Shown in pieces: positions 22,440 through 36,400 of a DNA stretch of 64,000 nucleotides. Within the stretch, counting starts at the first letter, position 1, and the number at the start of each line of letters is the position of its first letter. Position numbers and translations under genes: made by a program. Origin of the DNA: Ptychodera flava (lineage: Eukaryota > Hemichordata > Enteropneusta > Ptychoderidae); the NCBI RefSeq assembly GCF_041260155.1, contig NC_091935.1, positions 6,315,501 through 6,379,500 of the forward strand, written 5' to 3'. The notes beneath the pieces were generated by a model that did no database searches, was not told the DNA's origin, and worked only from the letters and a program-made list of their open reading frames with translations.

Positions 22440-24387
22440 GTAAGGCTGACGTGTAAGGAGTCCTTGCAATAACATGATCTCCTGACAACCGACAATTACA
22501 ATGTAAACGTGACCAATGATTGTACGTTAGTGTCGTTGTGTGTGTATCTTTCACATCATTGGCTAATCCCAAATTCTTAGTGCTCCAATATAGATTTTCT
22601 TACCTACTGTGACTTTAATCGTTTTTTATAACGTTCTCTAAAGTCGTTTTTCACTCAAATGTTCAAATGTAAGGTAAAATTTCTGAATATATGATGTTGC
22701 TTTTTTACCTACCGTGCAGTAAGGAAAGATAAATATGGCCAACATCGTTTAAAAATCTGCGTCTTATGTAGTGTACCGAAAATGCCACACATAATTACGC
22801 TAACATGGATATGAAAACGAAATTGGCATAAAAATGAGTTTGAACTTGGCATAAACACGGCTCCTATCTATAATATTGCTTTCACTTAATGCAGGAATGC
22901 CAGATCAGGGAGGCAGGTTGTCTTACAACTACTAAACTATTGCATTGGTAACAGAAATTGTATCATTACTTTTAGTTTTAGTTTATACAATGAAAACTAC
23001 AATAAACAGCAAAGTATGTGGGTAAGAGGTTGGAAAATACATGTAGTTGTGATCCAACTGGTAATCGAGTCCAACCTCCCCAGTAATAATTTCCCTGAAA
23101 TAGAAATTTACAGCTGCTGAATAACTTCGTTTTGTCAACAAATGAATTCTTACAAATCAGAGAAACTTAACAGAATACTGAAAACAAAACAAAATAAAAA
23201 AATACAATATCAGTATTGTGACAGAAGAACATCAGTTATATTTGTTTTAAAACTTTGTATCAATGTGATTTGTACATGTAACAGTGTAAAAGGATGGTTT
23301 CACCATTTTTATCAAAATCGAACACCTGTTTCATTGAAAGTGCATGTCAAAGTGCAAAATATCCTGTAAGCTAAAAGGAATTGGGGTGGGTGGGGTGTCA
23401 GAAAATCCATTCCCTACTTCAGGAGACCAGTGGGCATAAAAGTAAATTGATTGTCCATGTACCATGTACATGCATCTCATCATGTTACAATTCCATGAGT
23501 TTCCAATGGTCTGCCAGACAAGTCATATTCCTAACTTAACACAAATATACTAAGATTTTGAAATGAATACTATTGCCCAGTTACATGTACCTGCTGAAAC
23601 TCAGGGAACAATAGACATACACAGCAGATGAACAAATCATCACATTTGTAATATTTCTAACCAATTGCACAATTACAGTTGTGATACATGACTTACTATG
23701 AATGGGCTACAAAGGTTTGAGAAATATGCTGTTCAGTAAAGTATTTGTGTAATTGTGCTTATATATGTAGCTTGGAATTAAAGGATCAAACTGGTATTGC
23801 AGTGCATTCTCAATAAAGATAATTTTATTACAAAGAATTTCTCACTTTGTTTACTCACCCAGTTATAATATTTAGTTGTTTATTTACAGACAGTTTAATA
23901 GTTCAAATTACTAAGCCAAGTAGATCAGAAGCAAGCTATGATCAGCTACACGTAATGTAAGATTAAAATGCAGATTAATTCCCAGAATGCAATATGATAA
24001 GGTTGAACAGGAACTTACAACTCTTTCAGTGGGTTTGACATTCTGTTGAATGCCAATACTTGCAAAGTATGAAGTTGATAGACATATGCAAATAAATAGG
24101 TTTACAATATAAAATTGTGGCTCTACAGGCATTATTCTGTACAGCTAATATCAAACCACAAATATTGAGTCAAAAAAAGAAAACTATTAAAATTTGGGCC
24201 CTATCAAGTTTCATGGTGCAATTGTTTATAGTACACTGCCCTGTGATACATGTACTTTTTGTACTCTCTTTCATTGCACACACTTTGATACAGCATACTT
24301 ACTGATACACAGAACTATAAAATACTCAAACACAGTCTGTAACACCTAGCTACAAATCCCAAGAGCTGTTTGTATTCTGCCTTCTAG
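22440..24387 (+). other. Inferred first intron of EFCAB7
   Basis: GT at 22440 and AG at 24386-24387; no coding or repeat family recognised inside. Confidence 0.5.
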
Positions 24388-24409
24388 TTTACAGTGGCTT
24401 TAAATCACC

Positions 24410-27400
24410 ATGAGTCGTAAAAGTAGCAGGAGCTCCCTGGGAAGTCAAAGGTCAGCAGGTTCAGCCGGCGAATCACAGCGCAGTAAAGATGCAGAATTTT
24501 ACACTGAGTGTCGCACTGCCTACCTTGCTGTCTTTGAAAGTGCCAGTGATCCAATCACATCAAAGGAGGAACTCTTATCAGGTAAGATCTGGTCTTTTCC
24601 AATTCATAACCCCAATATTTTGATAAGCAAAATTGATCAATCAAATAATTTATAGAGCGCAATCTTCTGATGCTGAAGAGAGCCGATTTTGTGTAATTTA
24701 AAAAACAACACTTTAAAAAGAATGAGAAAATGTCTATGTTATGATGCTGTCATAAATCCAGTGTTTTTGTGTCCTAGAATGTCCCTGCAATGGTAATAAA
24801 TTTGTCTTAATTAATTATTGAAAGTATGGTTACAAGATTTTACCATAGACCCTTTAAAAACGTTTTAGAGGGTCTGTGATTGTACATAACTCGTATAAGC
24901 AATTGTCTAAACATCCAAGGCTTCTGCCCTATCAATGTTGCCAAGGTATGAATCCCTTGTCAGGAATATCTTCATTATCCATCTATTTGAATCTCATTAA
25001 AATCAGATCTAGAGATGTGTGCCTCGGTCTGTTCCCTGTGTTCATTTTGTCATGTCTGCTTGTCCTCAGTTTCTCAAAAGGGGAAGACAGGGGCAGCCTC
25101 AGTAAATATGCAGGACAATGCTCAGAAGGAGTGAATCAGAAAATTCCTATGTCTGATTTTGGTCAGCTTTGCTGTGTTTTTTATGTTAAATATATGTTTG
25201 TCGAGGCAACAATTGCAGGGGTCAGCTATGATTAAACCATTCATTTTGAACCATATGATGTGTGTTTATTCGTCCATAGCATTACATCAAGCTGGAAGAA
25301 ATCCATCCAACAGAGCAATAAACCGGTATTGGACACCAGATACAAGTAAGGACATGTTTCATTCTCACACAGAGCATCAATTGATGATGAGGTACATGTT
25401 GTACTTAGACTGCAAAAATTAAAGAGAATTTTGACAAAAATGTGATCTCATAAACATACACTGTATGGCAACTTCATTGCAAGTGATGCTGGAAGTTATT
25501 CTGTAATAATTTACTCATACATTCACGTGAATGACACAAACTATACATTGTTTTTGGACAGTAAGACACTGAACAAGCCAGGATGATAAATGTATAATAC
25601 CACAGTCCCTCTATCCACATAATAAGTTCCAAGTGGATGGACTGTGTTCCAGGGAAGCCTAAAAATGAAGACAAAAAGAAAGAAGGAATAGATAATAAAA
25701 ATCTCTAATGGATTATAAAACTCTGATATGAACTTTGATGAAGTCAATTTAATGGAGGAAGTTGTTGAATTATTGTGATAAAAACATGAGAACACACTCT
25801 TACGTGCACATCAGCTACACTAGATGAATATATGAATTACCATGAACAAAGGGCTTTACACATCGAGTGTCTGACTCTTTTGGAAATGTACAGTGATTCA
25901 TGTACATGTATCCTTCATACCACGAAATGTTACCAGTGTGTAAAGTAGGATAATGTAAACAGATTCTACATGTATAAAAACTCTTGTTTGTTGACATGCC
26001 ACACATGTACTTGTATAGTAGTGAGGTGCCAAGACTGATATGTGTAGCCTGCACACAAGGTATATTTGATGCCCTTTGACTTTGTGACCTGTGGTTTGAA
26101 CAGCTAACCTTATGTCAAGTCCATGATGGCAAGAGAAGGACCTTTGAGCAAACTGAAAACTCCTTGTATATACAATAATACCTTTGCTCCCTTCAAATAA
26201 TAAATAATATTGCAAGTTAAACCGCATGTATGCTATAGTATGTATCTCTGTCTCTGCCTTTCTCTCTCAAACAGTTGAATTGACATACGATGACTTCTGT
26301 GAAATCATGAAAAAGGAGAAGCCCACAGCAGAAACTGACCTCATCAAAGCATTTAAAAAAATTGATGCAAATGGAGATGGTTATATCTCACACTCAGAGT
26401 TGTATAAAGTACTGACAGAGGTAAGTTCTTCAGCTTTTGCAAAGTTCCATTTCAAGAGTAGTTTTATGAAATGAAGTGAGCAAATGCAATACTTTAGTTT
26501 TTTTTCAGATTCATGGAACAAAAATCATGGACATTTAAACACTATTGAAATCAGTCTTGCTGAAAAACTCATCAGGAATGGAAACTAGCTTGATACTGTT
26601 TTTTAAAATGCTATTTAGGAGATTGGCAAGCACTCTATCTACATAATATAATCATTTGGGAAACCAATTGCTATATTGACTTGTTTGATGGAAAGCACAC
26701 TAGGCTAGGGTATAAAGTGGTGTCAAGAATAGACTGAAAGACTCAGTCCATTGTGTTTGCTCCTTGACCTCTATCCTTAGAGGTTCTACAGCTTGTAGTG
26801 CACACAGGTGACTGATTCTTTCATTCTGGGTCAAGGGAAACAAGAGGCAAAAATCTTTGCTGCAGTTGCAGTTAGACAAGCCAGAGGTGGTAAAATAAGA
26901 TTTGTTCGCTAATATCCTACATGTAACTTTCCTTTTTATCCACATACATGTAACAATGTAATTTAAGCATAGCTGTCTCTGTACAGTGATCTGGTAACCT
27001 GACACTTAATTCACTTGCGTGTCTTTTACTGGCATTAGAATTCTCACTCTACATTGCACCTAACGGTATAGTTGTAAAAACAAACAAACAAACAAACAGA
27101 AAATTTCTTGTCTGATGATTTGACAGAGGGGTGAGAAGATGACCAGAGCTGAAGTAAGAGCCATGATTGATGAAGCTGATGATGATGGAGATGGTAGACT
27201 AGATTACAATGAGGTACTTACTGTTATTTTGCTTTATTTAGCAATATCTGAGAGAACTTTGCGTTATTTAACCTATCTGGGATGACTGATCTATTGTTAA
27301 GAGCTCAGGCTTCAGGTGATTTCCAGTTTCCATTTTTTTGGTGAGTAGGTTTATAAACCTGAACTGTAACAGTTACATGTATAAAGGAAATGGTAGTTTG

Positions 27401-30400
27401 TGACAATTATTCTTTCAGTTCATATCTTAATCACACAGCAACATGGAGCTCACTTAATGTTGAACTTGCTGTCGAAATTTTTCAATTTGTAAACAAAGAA
27501 AAAGTGTTTTTTGAAAAAAAGTTGCTCCTGTTTTTTACGTCATCTGTATGTCTAAATGAGTACATGTCAAAACAGCATTTCCATTCCTGTTCATGTACGT
27601 AAAAAGTTGATGTTATTAAGACTGAAGCTGTGTTGATAGATGTAGAACCAGATATTTCATTGAAGTAGACAAGTGTTGCCAAGCATACCCTTCTTTCTAT
27701 AGACTATTGACAGTGGTTGATGGTCTTGAAGAGTTGATAAGGTTATGGGTATTTAGTCAGGTGTTTTCCTAGCAGTAGATATTACATTTCAATCCCCCAG
27801 CTAAAGATTTTATTCTGGAATAAACAGGACATGTGCAGTGTTCCACAGTCTCAGTACACCCAAGATATTACGTGATGGTGGTAGAAACAAAGCCATGAGT
27901 ACAAACGCATATGGAAAAATATGTATTTCTGTGCGTGTTTGTGCAAATGGGTTTGTCCATTCGAATTCCGGGTTTGACCATTTACACCAACATGGGCATG
28001 ACTTACGATCGTAGACACAGATGTGTCCACCAAATAACAAAACATCAGATTCCCATACTTTGATATCACAAAGGATGTCAAACCAGTCTTGCTAGTATGT
28101 GTAAAAAGATAGACAACACAGATAAAGAGTCAACAATTTCTATCAATTCATCTTTCAAATCTCTGAAGTGAAAAGGTAGATTGCCGTTTGAATTTTTATT
28201 TGGTTTGCTTATTATCAAAATAAAGTCATCCATCAGTATTTTCAATGACAATCGTCCTTTTCACTTTTTTATTTTTAATTAGTTCTGCAAAATGTTACTG
28301 TCGACAACAGACAAAGTCAAGCAGGCAGCAAGAGAAAAGGTCAACAGAAGTGAAAAACCTAAAAAGGCAAGCCGTACCACCATGCTGAGTGAAAGTTCCC
28401 CCAAGCCATCACCAAGAATTCCTAGAAAACGTAAGTCTGTAGATTGCACACCAGATTCCAAGTCTCAAACAAAGTGTCTTCCATTTTGTTAGCAGAAGTC
28501 TGCATCTGTATGATCCATGACAATCTCCTATCACATGTCTTGATTACTTTGCTGTATGTGTGGTGGGATTTTAAACTGCCAAAGCTTCAACTAAGAATTA
28601 TAGGTATACAAAATGAAAATGCTATTTCGATCATTAAAAAGAAGGGTTTTTCACGTATCTAAACTTGTAATAGTTGAGTCAAACATTAATGAGTGACAGC
28701 ATCAATTTGTACATCAAAATAACTTGCAAGTGATGTTAAGTGTTGTGAATTTTAAATCCTAAAATTTGAAGCCATTGAAAAGCATTGTTTTTGCCATATA
28801 TGTGCATATCAAATGCTTCACATGGTTTTGGTAATATTCACGTTATGCTGATTGGAAAACTGCTTGGACTTTTCTAAGCCATGGGAATCCAATGTTGCTT
28901 CACAACAGTGTAAAGCTTTATTTAAGCTTGCACTATTGTGTCAGAAGCTGTGCAGTAGTGGTTGTTCATGCCATAATTGTTTGCGCTGTTTATGTCTCGC
29001 CAAGCTTATAAAACAGCAAATTAAACTGGTAATTTCATATTTTTCAAACAAGATTTGTACTTTTAAGTTTCTGGATCTTATCAAGTTGCCCAAATGTTAT
29101 CAGGTCTATGATTAATTTTGTAATCATGGTTAAAGCATTTGTAGCACATGTATCAATTTTTTCCCTTATATTTTGTCGTGTATGTTCTTTAACATGTACT
29201 GTATCCATGGTAGGCTACATCTCATGGTTGGTGTTTCGTGACTTCAATGTTTGTAACAATCGTGGATTACATAAATGTAAATAGACATACATCATGTAAC
29301 CTGTCACCTCTGTCAGACATTAGTCCCCATGTAAAACCTGATTTGTATCTTGTGATGTTTGATCACTTGATCATAACAGCAGTTGCACATCTTTTGTTTG
29401 TTTTGGTGTTCAAAAAAAACCCCTGTTTCGAGAAAATGGGGACAGGAAAGCAGAGCTTGATTGCAAGAGGATTGTTGTCTGTTTCTAAAAGGTTAGTATT
29501 AACTATTGAAGCATCCATAGATGTAGAGTAAATAGTAAATTATGTAAATTCAGGGTTTGATAATTAACCCTTTCATCACTTAGGTTTGGTTTGCCTATGT
29601 TTTTAATGGTGTAATCATGATTGTCACGCACAGGTAGAATTGAATTTGTCTTGAATTAAGGTTCATAGTTTCATTATTTCTCTCATTTATGCATTAATTG
29701 CTAAAAGCAAGACATGCTTTATGTAAAACAATAAGCCGGACCACTTCAACGGTCCTTATAAAGCTCTATTGCAAAACAAATTATAATAAATTTTTCATTG
29801 TGCTTGGGACAAACCTTATGTAAGAATGCTTTTTTCTGTCATTCAAACATAAATTTTTTATCTTTCCACTGTATATGTCAAGCATTACCATTGAAAAATA
29901 ATAGGGTTATTCCACAGTGTGGTGATGAAAGGGTTTTGTAGTATTTTCAGCAATCAAATGTATTGTGTGGTTTCAGAAAATTGTTTGTATTCTTTGACAT
30001 AGAAGGGATTCTAATTCTCCTGTTTCTTTTTTATTTTTCAAACCAGGTCCTATCACACCAAGGCCACAGATGGGATATTATTGAAATTTTGCAGTAACAG
30101 TTCATTCAGAGAAACAATGTTGTTTGAAATTCATCATCAACTCGCCAAATCTTTACCTTAGAAGAGCAATATGCTTCAATTAAATCCAGGAGTAACATTT
30201 AAAACATTTAAAAGTTGTGAATATTTTGTATATGAAAAGAGAAATAAAATTTTTGTTATGGAGAGAAACAATGTTGTTTGAAATTCATCATCAACTCTCC
30301 AAATCTTTGTATTAGAAGAGCAATATGCTTCAATTGAAGGTAGGGGTAACATTTAAAACATTCAAAAGTTGTGAATATTTTGCATATGAAAAGAGAAATA

Positions 30401-33400
30401 AAAGGGTTTTTTTTATGGAAATTACTCATGGTTGTGATTTATTTCCTTCCTTGTCACTGGCATATTGTAGCAATGCCCTTGTTCAGATTTCTTCAAACAG
30501 TTTTGAGAAAACCAGCAATGTTGGAATTTTCAGGGTGATTTTGGTACTTTGAAAGCAAAAAATTAAAATTACTTATTCAACTTTTTTGGTAATTGCCTCA
30601 CAAGATTTACGATGGCCATAGTCTGATCTGTTCGATCTCCAACAATATTGGCAAATTCTCATTACCACTTATTTTTTCGTATCACTCAGTCAGCTTCTAA
30701 AATATGAAATCATTTAGTAAGAAAGGAGTCCTGACTAACAATTGCTCCAGTTTTGTAGACTAGCAATCTATATGTATGTAATTTATGACCTCATGGCCAT
30801 GGTCTGTTTTTGCACAAAATCTGGTCTATTCATTCATTCAAGCAATTTCTCAGATGTGCCATGATATTGTACATAAAAACTTAACAGACTTGGTAATGAC
30901 ATACATAATTATTGCACTTTATTTAATGATTCGTTTTATTTAGAGTTAAAATCCAATATTGCCTTGCCATTTGACATGACATCACCATTTGCATGCATTG
31001 AACTCTACATATAGCTGTTGTGTGGTTTCTTTCAAATGTGTGACAAGGATAACATGATATGATGTACATATGCACTTGAATCCTTACAAACGATCTGTTC
31101 CAATGTCAAAGTCAGTTATCAGTTCTCTATATTCATGGGTGCTGTCTTTGTAAACCTGAATCCTGTTGTCTTGAAACGTAGCACGAGGCGAATACTCCAT
31201 GGTTTGCATGTAAGGATATTCATATATTTCATGCAATACAGCTTCCTGGTGACAATTTCTTTGATCACTTTGTCTGCCAAAAGCCACCACTTCATGCACA
31301 TGCTCGGACAACCCTCTTGAACTTGGTATTATGACATTTCTGATGAATTTTGATCTTGTTACACACTCAAGGCTGACAAAACGCCTTTCAGAAAGCTTTT
31401 ACTGTGTCAAGAGTCAGGATTTAAGAAACCATTCTGAGAACATTCTGTGTGGATCCTGCAGGATAACATGGGGAATTTAGTGAAAGTAAACTATAATGGG
31501 GCTAAAAACTGCCCTAAAAGAATTCCATTTGATTTGTATCGGATAGTAGGATGCATACAGGACTATGTCAAAATTACTACTGCAGTCCCTCAAACATGTG
31601 AAAGGAGTCCAACATGATTCCCGTCACTGGATATTTTGTAAAGGTTTGAATGCAAAGACTGATTTTACAAACCTTACTCACACATTTGTCCCCTTAAACA
31701 TCACACAATACACAATTATTATTGCTATGCATAACAAATTTTTGAAGTTATATTCAAGAATGGTATTTTAAATCAGGCAGTTGGAAATTTCATGATTGCT
31801 TTATTCTGTATCTTTCTTTCAAACTGAAGGTGGTGACAGTGATGATGATGTAGATTCTTCAAAATCGAGAAGAGAATCGTTAAAATCCCAACCGCCAGTT
31901 GTCAAGACTGCAGCAAAGTCACAGGAACCTAGAAATCTGAGAAACTGGCACCATGTCCACAGTAAAGGCAGTTTTCACTTTGAAGAACATGAAAGTGGGG
32001 ATGTTAGTATCGTCAGTCATCAGTATTCGCTAGAAGTCCCTAGTGCAACCAGTGTTTGGATCACTATCGAGCCGGTGAAACCAAGAGATGATGATGGTGA
32101 GTTGGAAAGTGTGTTAATTTACAGCAGCTTAGGGGGTAATATAGGTCTTGTAGAGGATTTGAAGGAGACTTTGTCGTTTAATATTTTATACGACTTTGTA
32201 TCAACTATCATACTATTATGTAATCTGTGCATACCTTATGGTACTGACAAGGTGGAAATGCAAACTGGGAATGTCATATCTGTATGTAGCATTCTGTGTC
32301 TGTTCCAGTCACACCATGACTGGTTATGTATAGATGCAATCTGTAGGAGTTTGTTCATCAATATTCATACACAGAGCATGGAGCTGCCTCAGTGCTATTT
32401 TAGCATCTACATCAACTCTGATACTGTAGATAAGAACTGTGTATATCTGGAGTTAACAACAATACTGACATAGTAGCAATACAATAACCTGTGCTTGTCT
32501 AGCCTGTACTCCTGGCAGATCGTCCATGTAGCCGACACGAACACGAAGTGTCTGTTACCGGCTACCAAAACTATGAAAAATAGTAAAGAATGAGCTACAA
32601 AATCACTATCAGTTTTAAGTTGAAGGTAGAATAAGTCTGTGCCTTTGTATAAAATACTATAAAATAGTAGAAAGTGAGCAACCAGTTGAAAGTTAGTCGA
32701 GGAGACCTTAACCGCATATCATTTGCATCTCATTGTCGGCTACATCGACTGTGTGCCGTACTCCCAGATTGGTACCAAATGAATGCAATCTGTGTCTGTT
32801 CCATGAATACACAAACATCAATGCCAGAGTTCTATAGATACAACGAATGTATGCTTTGTAGACACGGCAATACTGACAGTATATACAGTAGATTCAAACT
32901 GAATGTATGTCTTCTAAACATTCCTACTTACACACAATGGATGCAAATTGTGTATGTTCTGCCCACACAACATTGTTGGCATCGATGATGTCTATACACT
33001 GTATGCAACTTTTGCACACAGGATTCATATTTGTCTGTGAATGTGAATATATCTAGGTCTTGCTCTTAAACATTTTGATTTCTTTTTCCTTTCAGTTTCA
33101 TCTCTTGATGACAGTAGTTTATCAGACAGTACCAAGCCTATAGATACAGCTCTTTATATCTTGAAGGAAGACGGAGATGAAGCCACTGATTTTGTTGCAT
33201 TTACAAACACAAGACATCAAAAGGTAAGAAAACCACATGTCCACCAAATCTGATACTGAAAATTTTCTGTCAAAAAAACTGACTGACCGACTGAAGTGTT
33301 TTCCCAACTTTTTTAAAGCAATCCATGGGTCCAAACCCAAGTTAAAGACGAATTCTGCCATATAGTAGATGCTGTTTATCCATATGTACATTTTTCTAGA

Positions 33401-36400
33401 CAGACCTAAATTGATTTTGTTCAATAGTGATAGCAGAAAGAGACTCACAAAGATATTTTTATGACTTCTGAATCAAATGTTGCTTTGACAATTTTGTCAT
33501 AAAGTAAAGTAAAGAAACCCATTTCAACTTTGAACTTAACTTCATTCACCTTTTGTAAATTATTCTTCCAAAAGTCAAATCTTATTTGTTATATTAACTT
33601 TCAAGGCATCAGCAGAAAGCAACATCTCAAGTACACCTGGTTCAACAGAGTCTTAAGATCTTATTCATTTTCTTCTGTAAAAGATAATGGTCTTTATGCA
33701 TTTGTTAGTAGTGTATGTGAGATTTCACATCTCCTGAACAAATTTTTTGTGAAAAAATGCTACTTCATTATGATGCACTGACAATAAGCCATTATTTTCT
33801 AAATTATTATTCCAGAAATACACATTACAGTGTGATTTGCGTTCCGGAAGCTACAGACTCATTCCGTTCACGACAGGATGTCGATTCAAGCAAAGGAAAT
33901 CAGCACCCAGGAAAGAAACAACACTGGTCAAGAAAGACAAAGACTCCGATGAATACGTCCTCACAAAACAATTCAGGTATAATTACTGTGTTACATTTCA
34001 TATTTCAAATGTATTCAGAGTGACAATATGTGCGTATTGCAAAATTATTCAATGCACTTTCAAAATGAAAACATGAAAACTAAAGAAAATTATTCACCCA
34101 GCTGATCCTGACCAGCTTTGACCTGCTGACCTTTGGCTCAACCTTTGATTTCAATATTTATCGAAAAATATTAACTAGATTATGTATTATTTAGGGTAGC
34201 AAAAAAAAGGGGTTGAATTTCTTTTAACCATCCACTTTTTCTGCAAAAACGATATAGAGAGCATGTTAAGGCTGTCAAACACCCTCATTTGGCCAGACGA
34301 CCTTACCTAATTTTGCCGAAACACGGATCTTAATTATAAGCCTTGCATAACCCCAAAAGACAAGTTGGTGCATAATTTTTCCGCACAATGCACAAGAGTG
34401 CATTGGAGTTCATTGCCTGGTGAACAAGGGGTGTCCAGTCGTAAGAAAGTCAGTGTCCAAGACCTTACTGTTTAAAATGGTACATCCATTGCTTGGTAAA
34501 TCAATGTATATATAGCTGCCACTGAACATGGCATCTCTTTTTAACTTCTCCCATTGTCATTGTGTAATTTTTGTCATCCAATGTAATGTAATTTTCATAC
34601 AGAAATGCCTTGTCTGAGATGTTTGACATGGTGGATCTGGACGGCAACGGTGCACTCAGTCGAGAGGAATTCGACATCTTTCAATTCCGAACCAGCGGTG
34701 AACACTGCGATGATGACGCTTGGGAAGTTGTGGAAGGTATATCACTGTACTATAATTGCATAGTAGGTCTAAGGCTTGAGATTGCTTGCAATAGCCGTGT
34801 GTAAAAATGGTGTAATGTGAATACAGTTCATGACTGTATGACTGTAATCAGTGTGCTGTACATTTAAGCCACAATTGATGAGTCACTGACTAAAGAATGT
34901 TTTCTCTGGTGAAAGACAGTTTCAAAATTTATATAAAACTGACTCACAGGAATTCCCAATTCACCCAAAGGGTTCATAAATGTTGAAAGATGCACACTGA
35001 TCGTGAACATGTATGATATAGGCATGAAGCGCGGAGCCAATAACATTGACCATAATCAGTCTATAGGGAATTCGCTGTCAATTTTGAAATCACAGACTTT
35101 ACAACATACAATTTTATCACCATAGTTTCTTGGTCAACAACTTCACTACCACCCTCGTTTTCAGTAGAGGTTGTTGAATGCCTACACAGAGATCATAATA
35201 GGCATGAACGGGTACAGGAAATATTGACAGAAATTAGGTTGATTGATGCACAATGTATTGGCTAACATTGCTTTTGCAGAAAATTTTGAGCTGAAGAACA
35301 AAGAAATCACCAAGAAGGGATTTTATGACTTGCACAAGATGGAAGCTAATGAAAATGAAGGCGACACAGAAGAACTTTGGACGACTTTGTCTTCGATGGG
35401 TTTCTCTAAAGATTTGACTCTGGATGAGGTGAGCAAAGAAACAGCTAATGCCATACTGTTACGTACGATGATATTGTGTTTTGAAGTGAGTGTAAAGCAG
35501 GTTAATGTCTCTGATCTCTCCAGTCAATTTCTCTGAGATACTGAGGGCTGAGAGCAAATGTTCCATCTCTTCCAAATGGTAGAAACATTGTAAATACATC
35601 AAATAGAATCAGATGTACACATGTCCACATACCTAATGTTTAACCCTCTGTGATCACAATGGTTTGTTCAAATCCTATTGTTTTCTATGGCAAAGTTGGA
35701 CCTCTGTACAGGAAAATGGGGGCTGAAAAGTTATTTAGAAACCACACAGTCTCTCCAGGGACTGTTGACACCAGTATGTAGTAACAGTATGATCTGCTGT
35801 GGCGTCAAATTTCCTGGTTTTCTCAGTGTATTCAAATGATTGTAGAATGACTCCAAAGGAACAGTTTTAACCAGGAAGTATTTGCTCCAAAATCAGAATG
35901 AAACTGAGGAGCATTTTGCACAGCTCACAGAAACTTGAAATCATTGTGAACTCCATGAGAATATTTTACCATATGCATAATCATATCACTGGTATGTCAT
36001 GGTATCTGAGGTCAGGAACTTTGTGTATGAGCTTTAAATATTTTAGGATTATTTCCTTGGACAAAGGTGTTCTGAGGAAAAAAATTAAGTCACTAGATAA
36101 AACTAAAACGCAAAATTCTAGGCTGTGAATAGCAAAAAATTACAATAAATGGGTCTATACAGGTGTTTTTCATTATCATCATTTGTGAAAGAGTGACATT
36201 GCTGTGAAATGGTTTGGTGATTACATCAAGAAAAGATGCAATACACAGAGATTATCTTTGAATCACTCATTTACATTTCTTTACTGATAAAATATGTATT
36301 ACTTTGTATTGGATTCTGTTGTTGATATAAACAGTAGAAGGATCATTGGTGTGATTTGATCTCTGTCCTGTAGGCGTGTAGCTTTGAACTTCATGTGCAC

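Noticed and set aside
24876..25235. 119-codon frame in EFCAB7 intron
   Set aside because: No splice phase with the gene and no family pattern.
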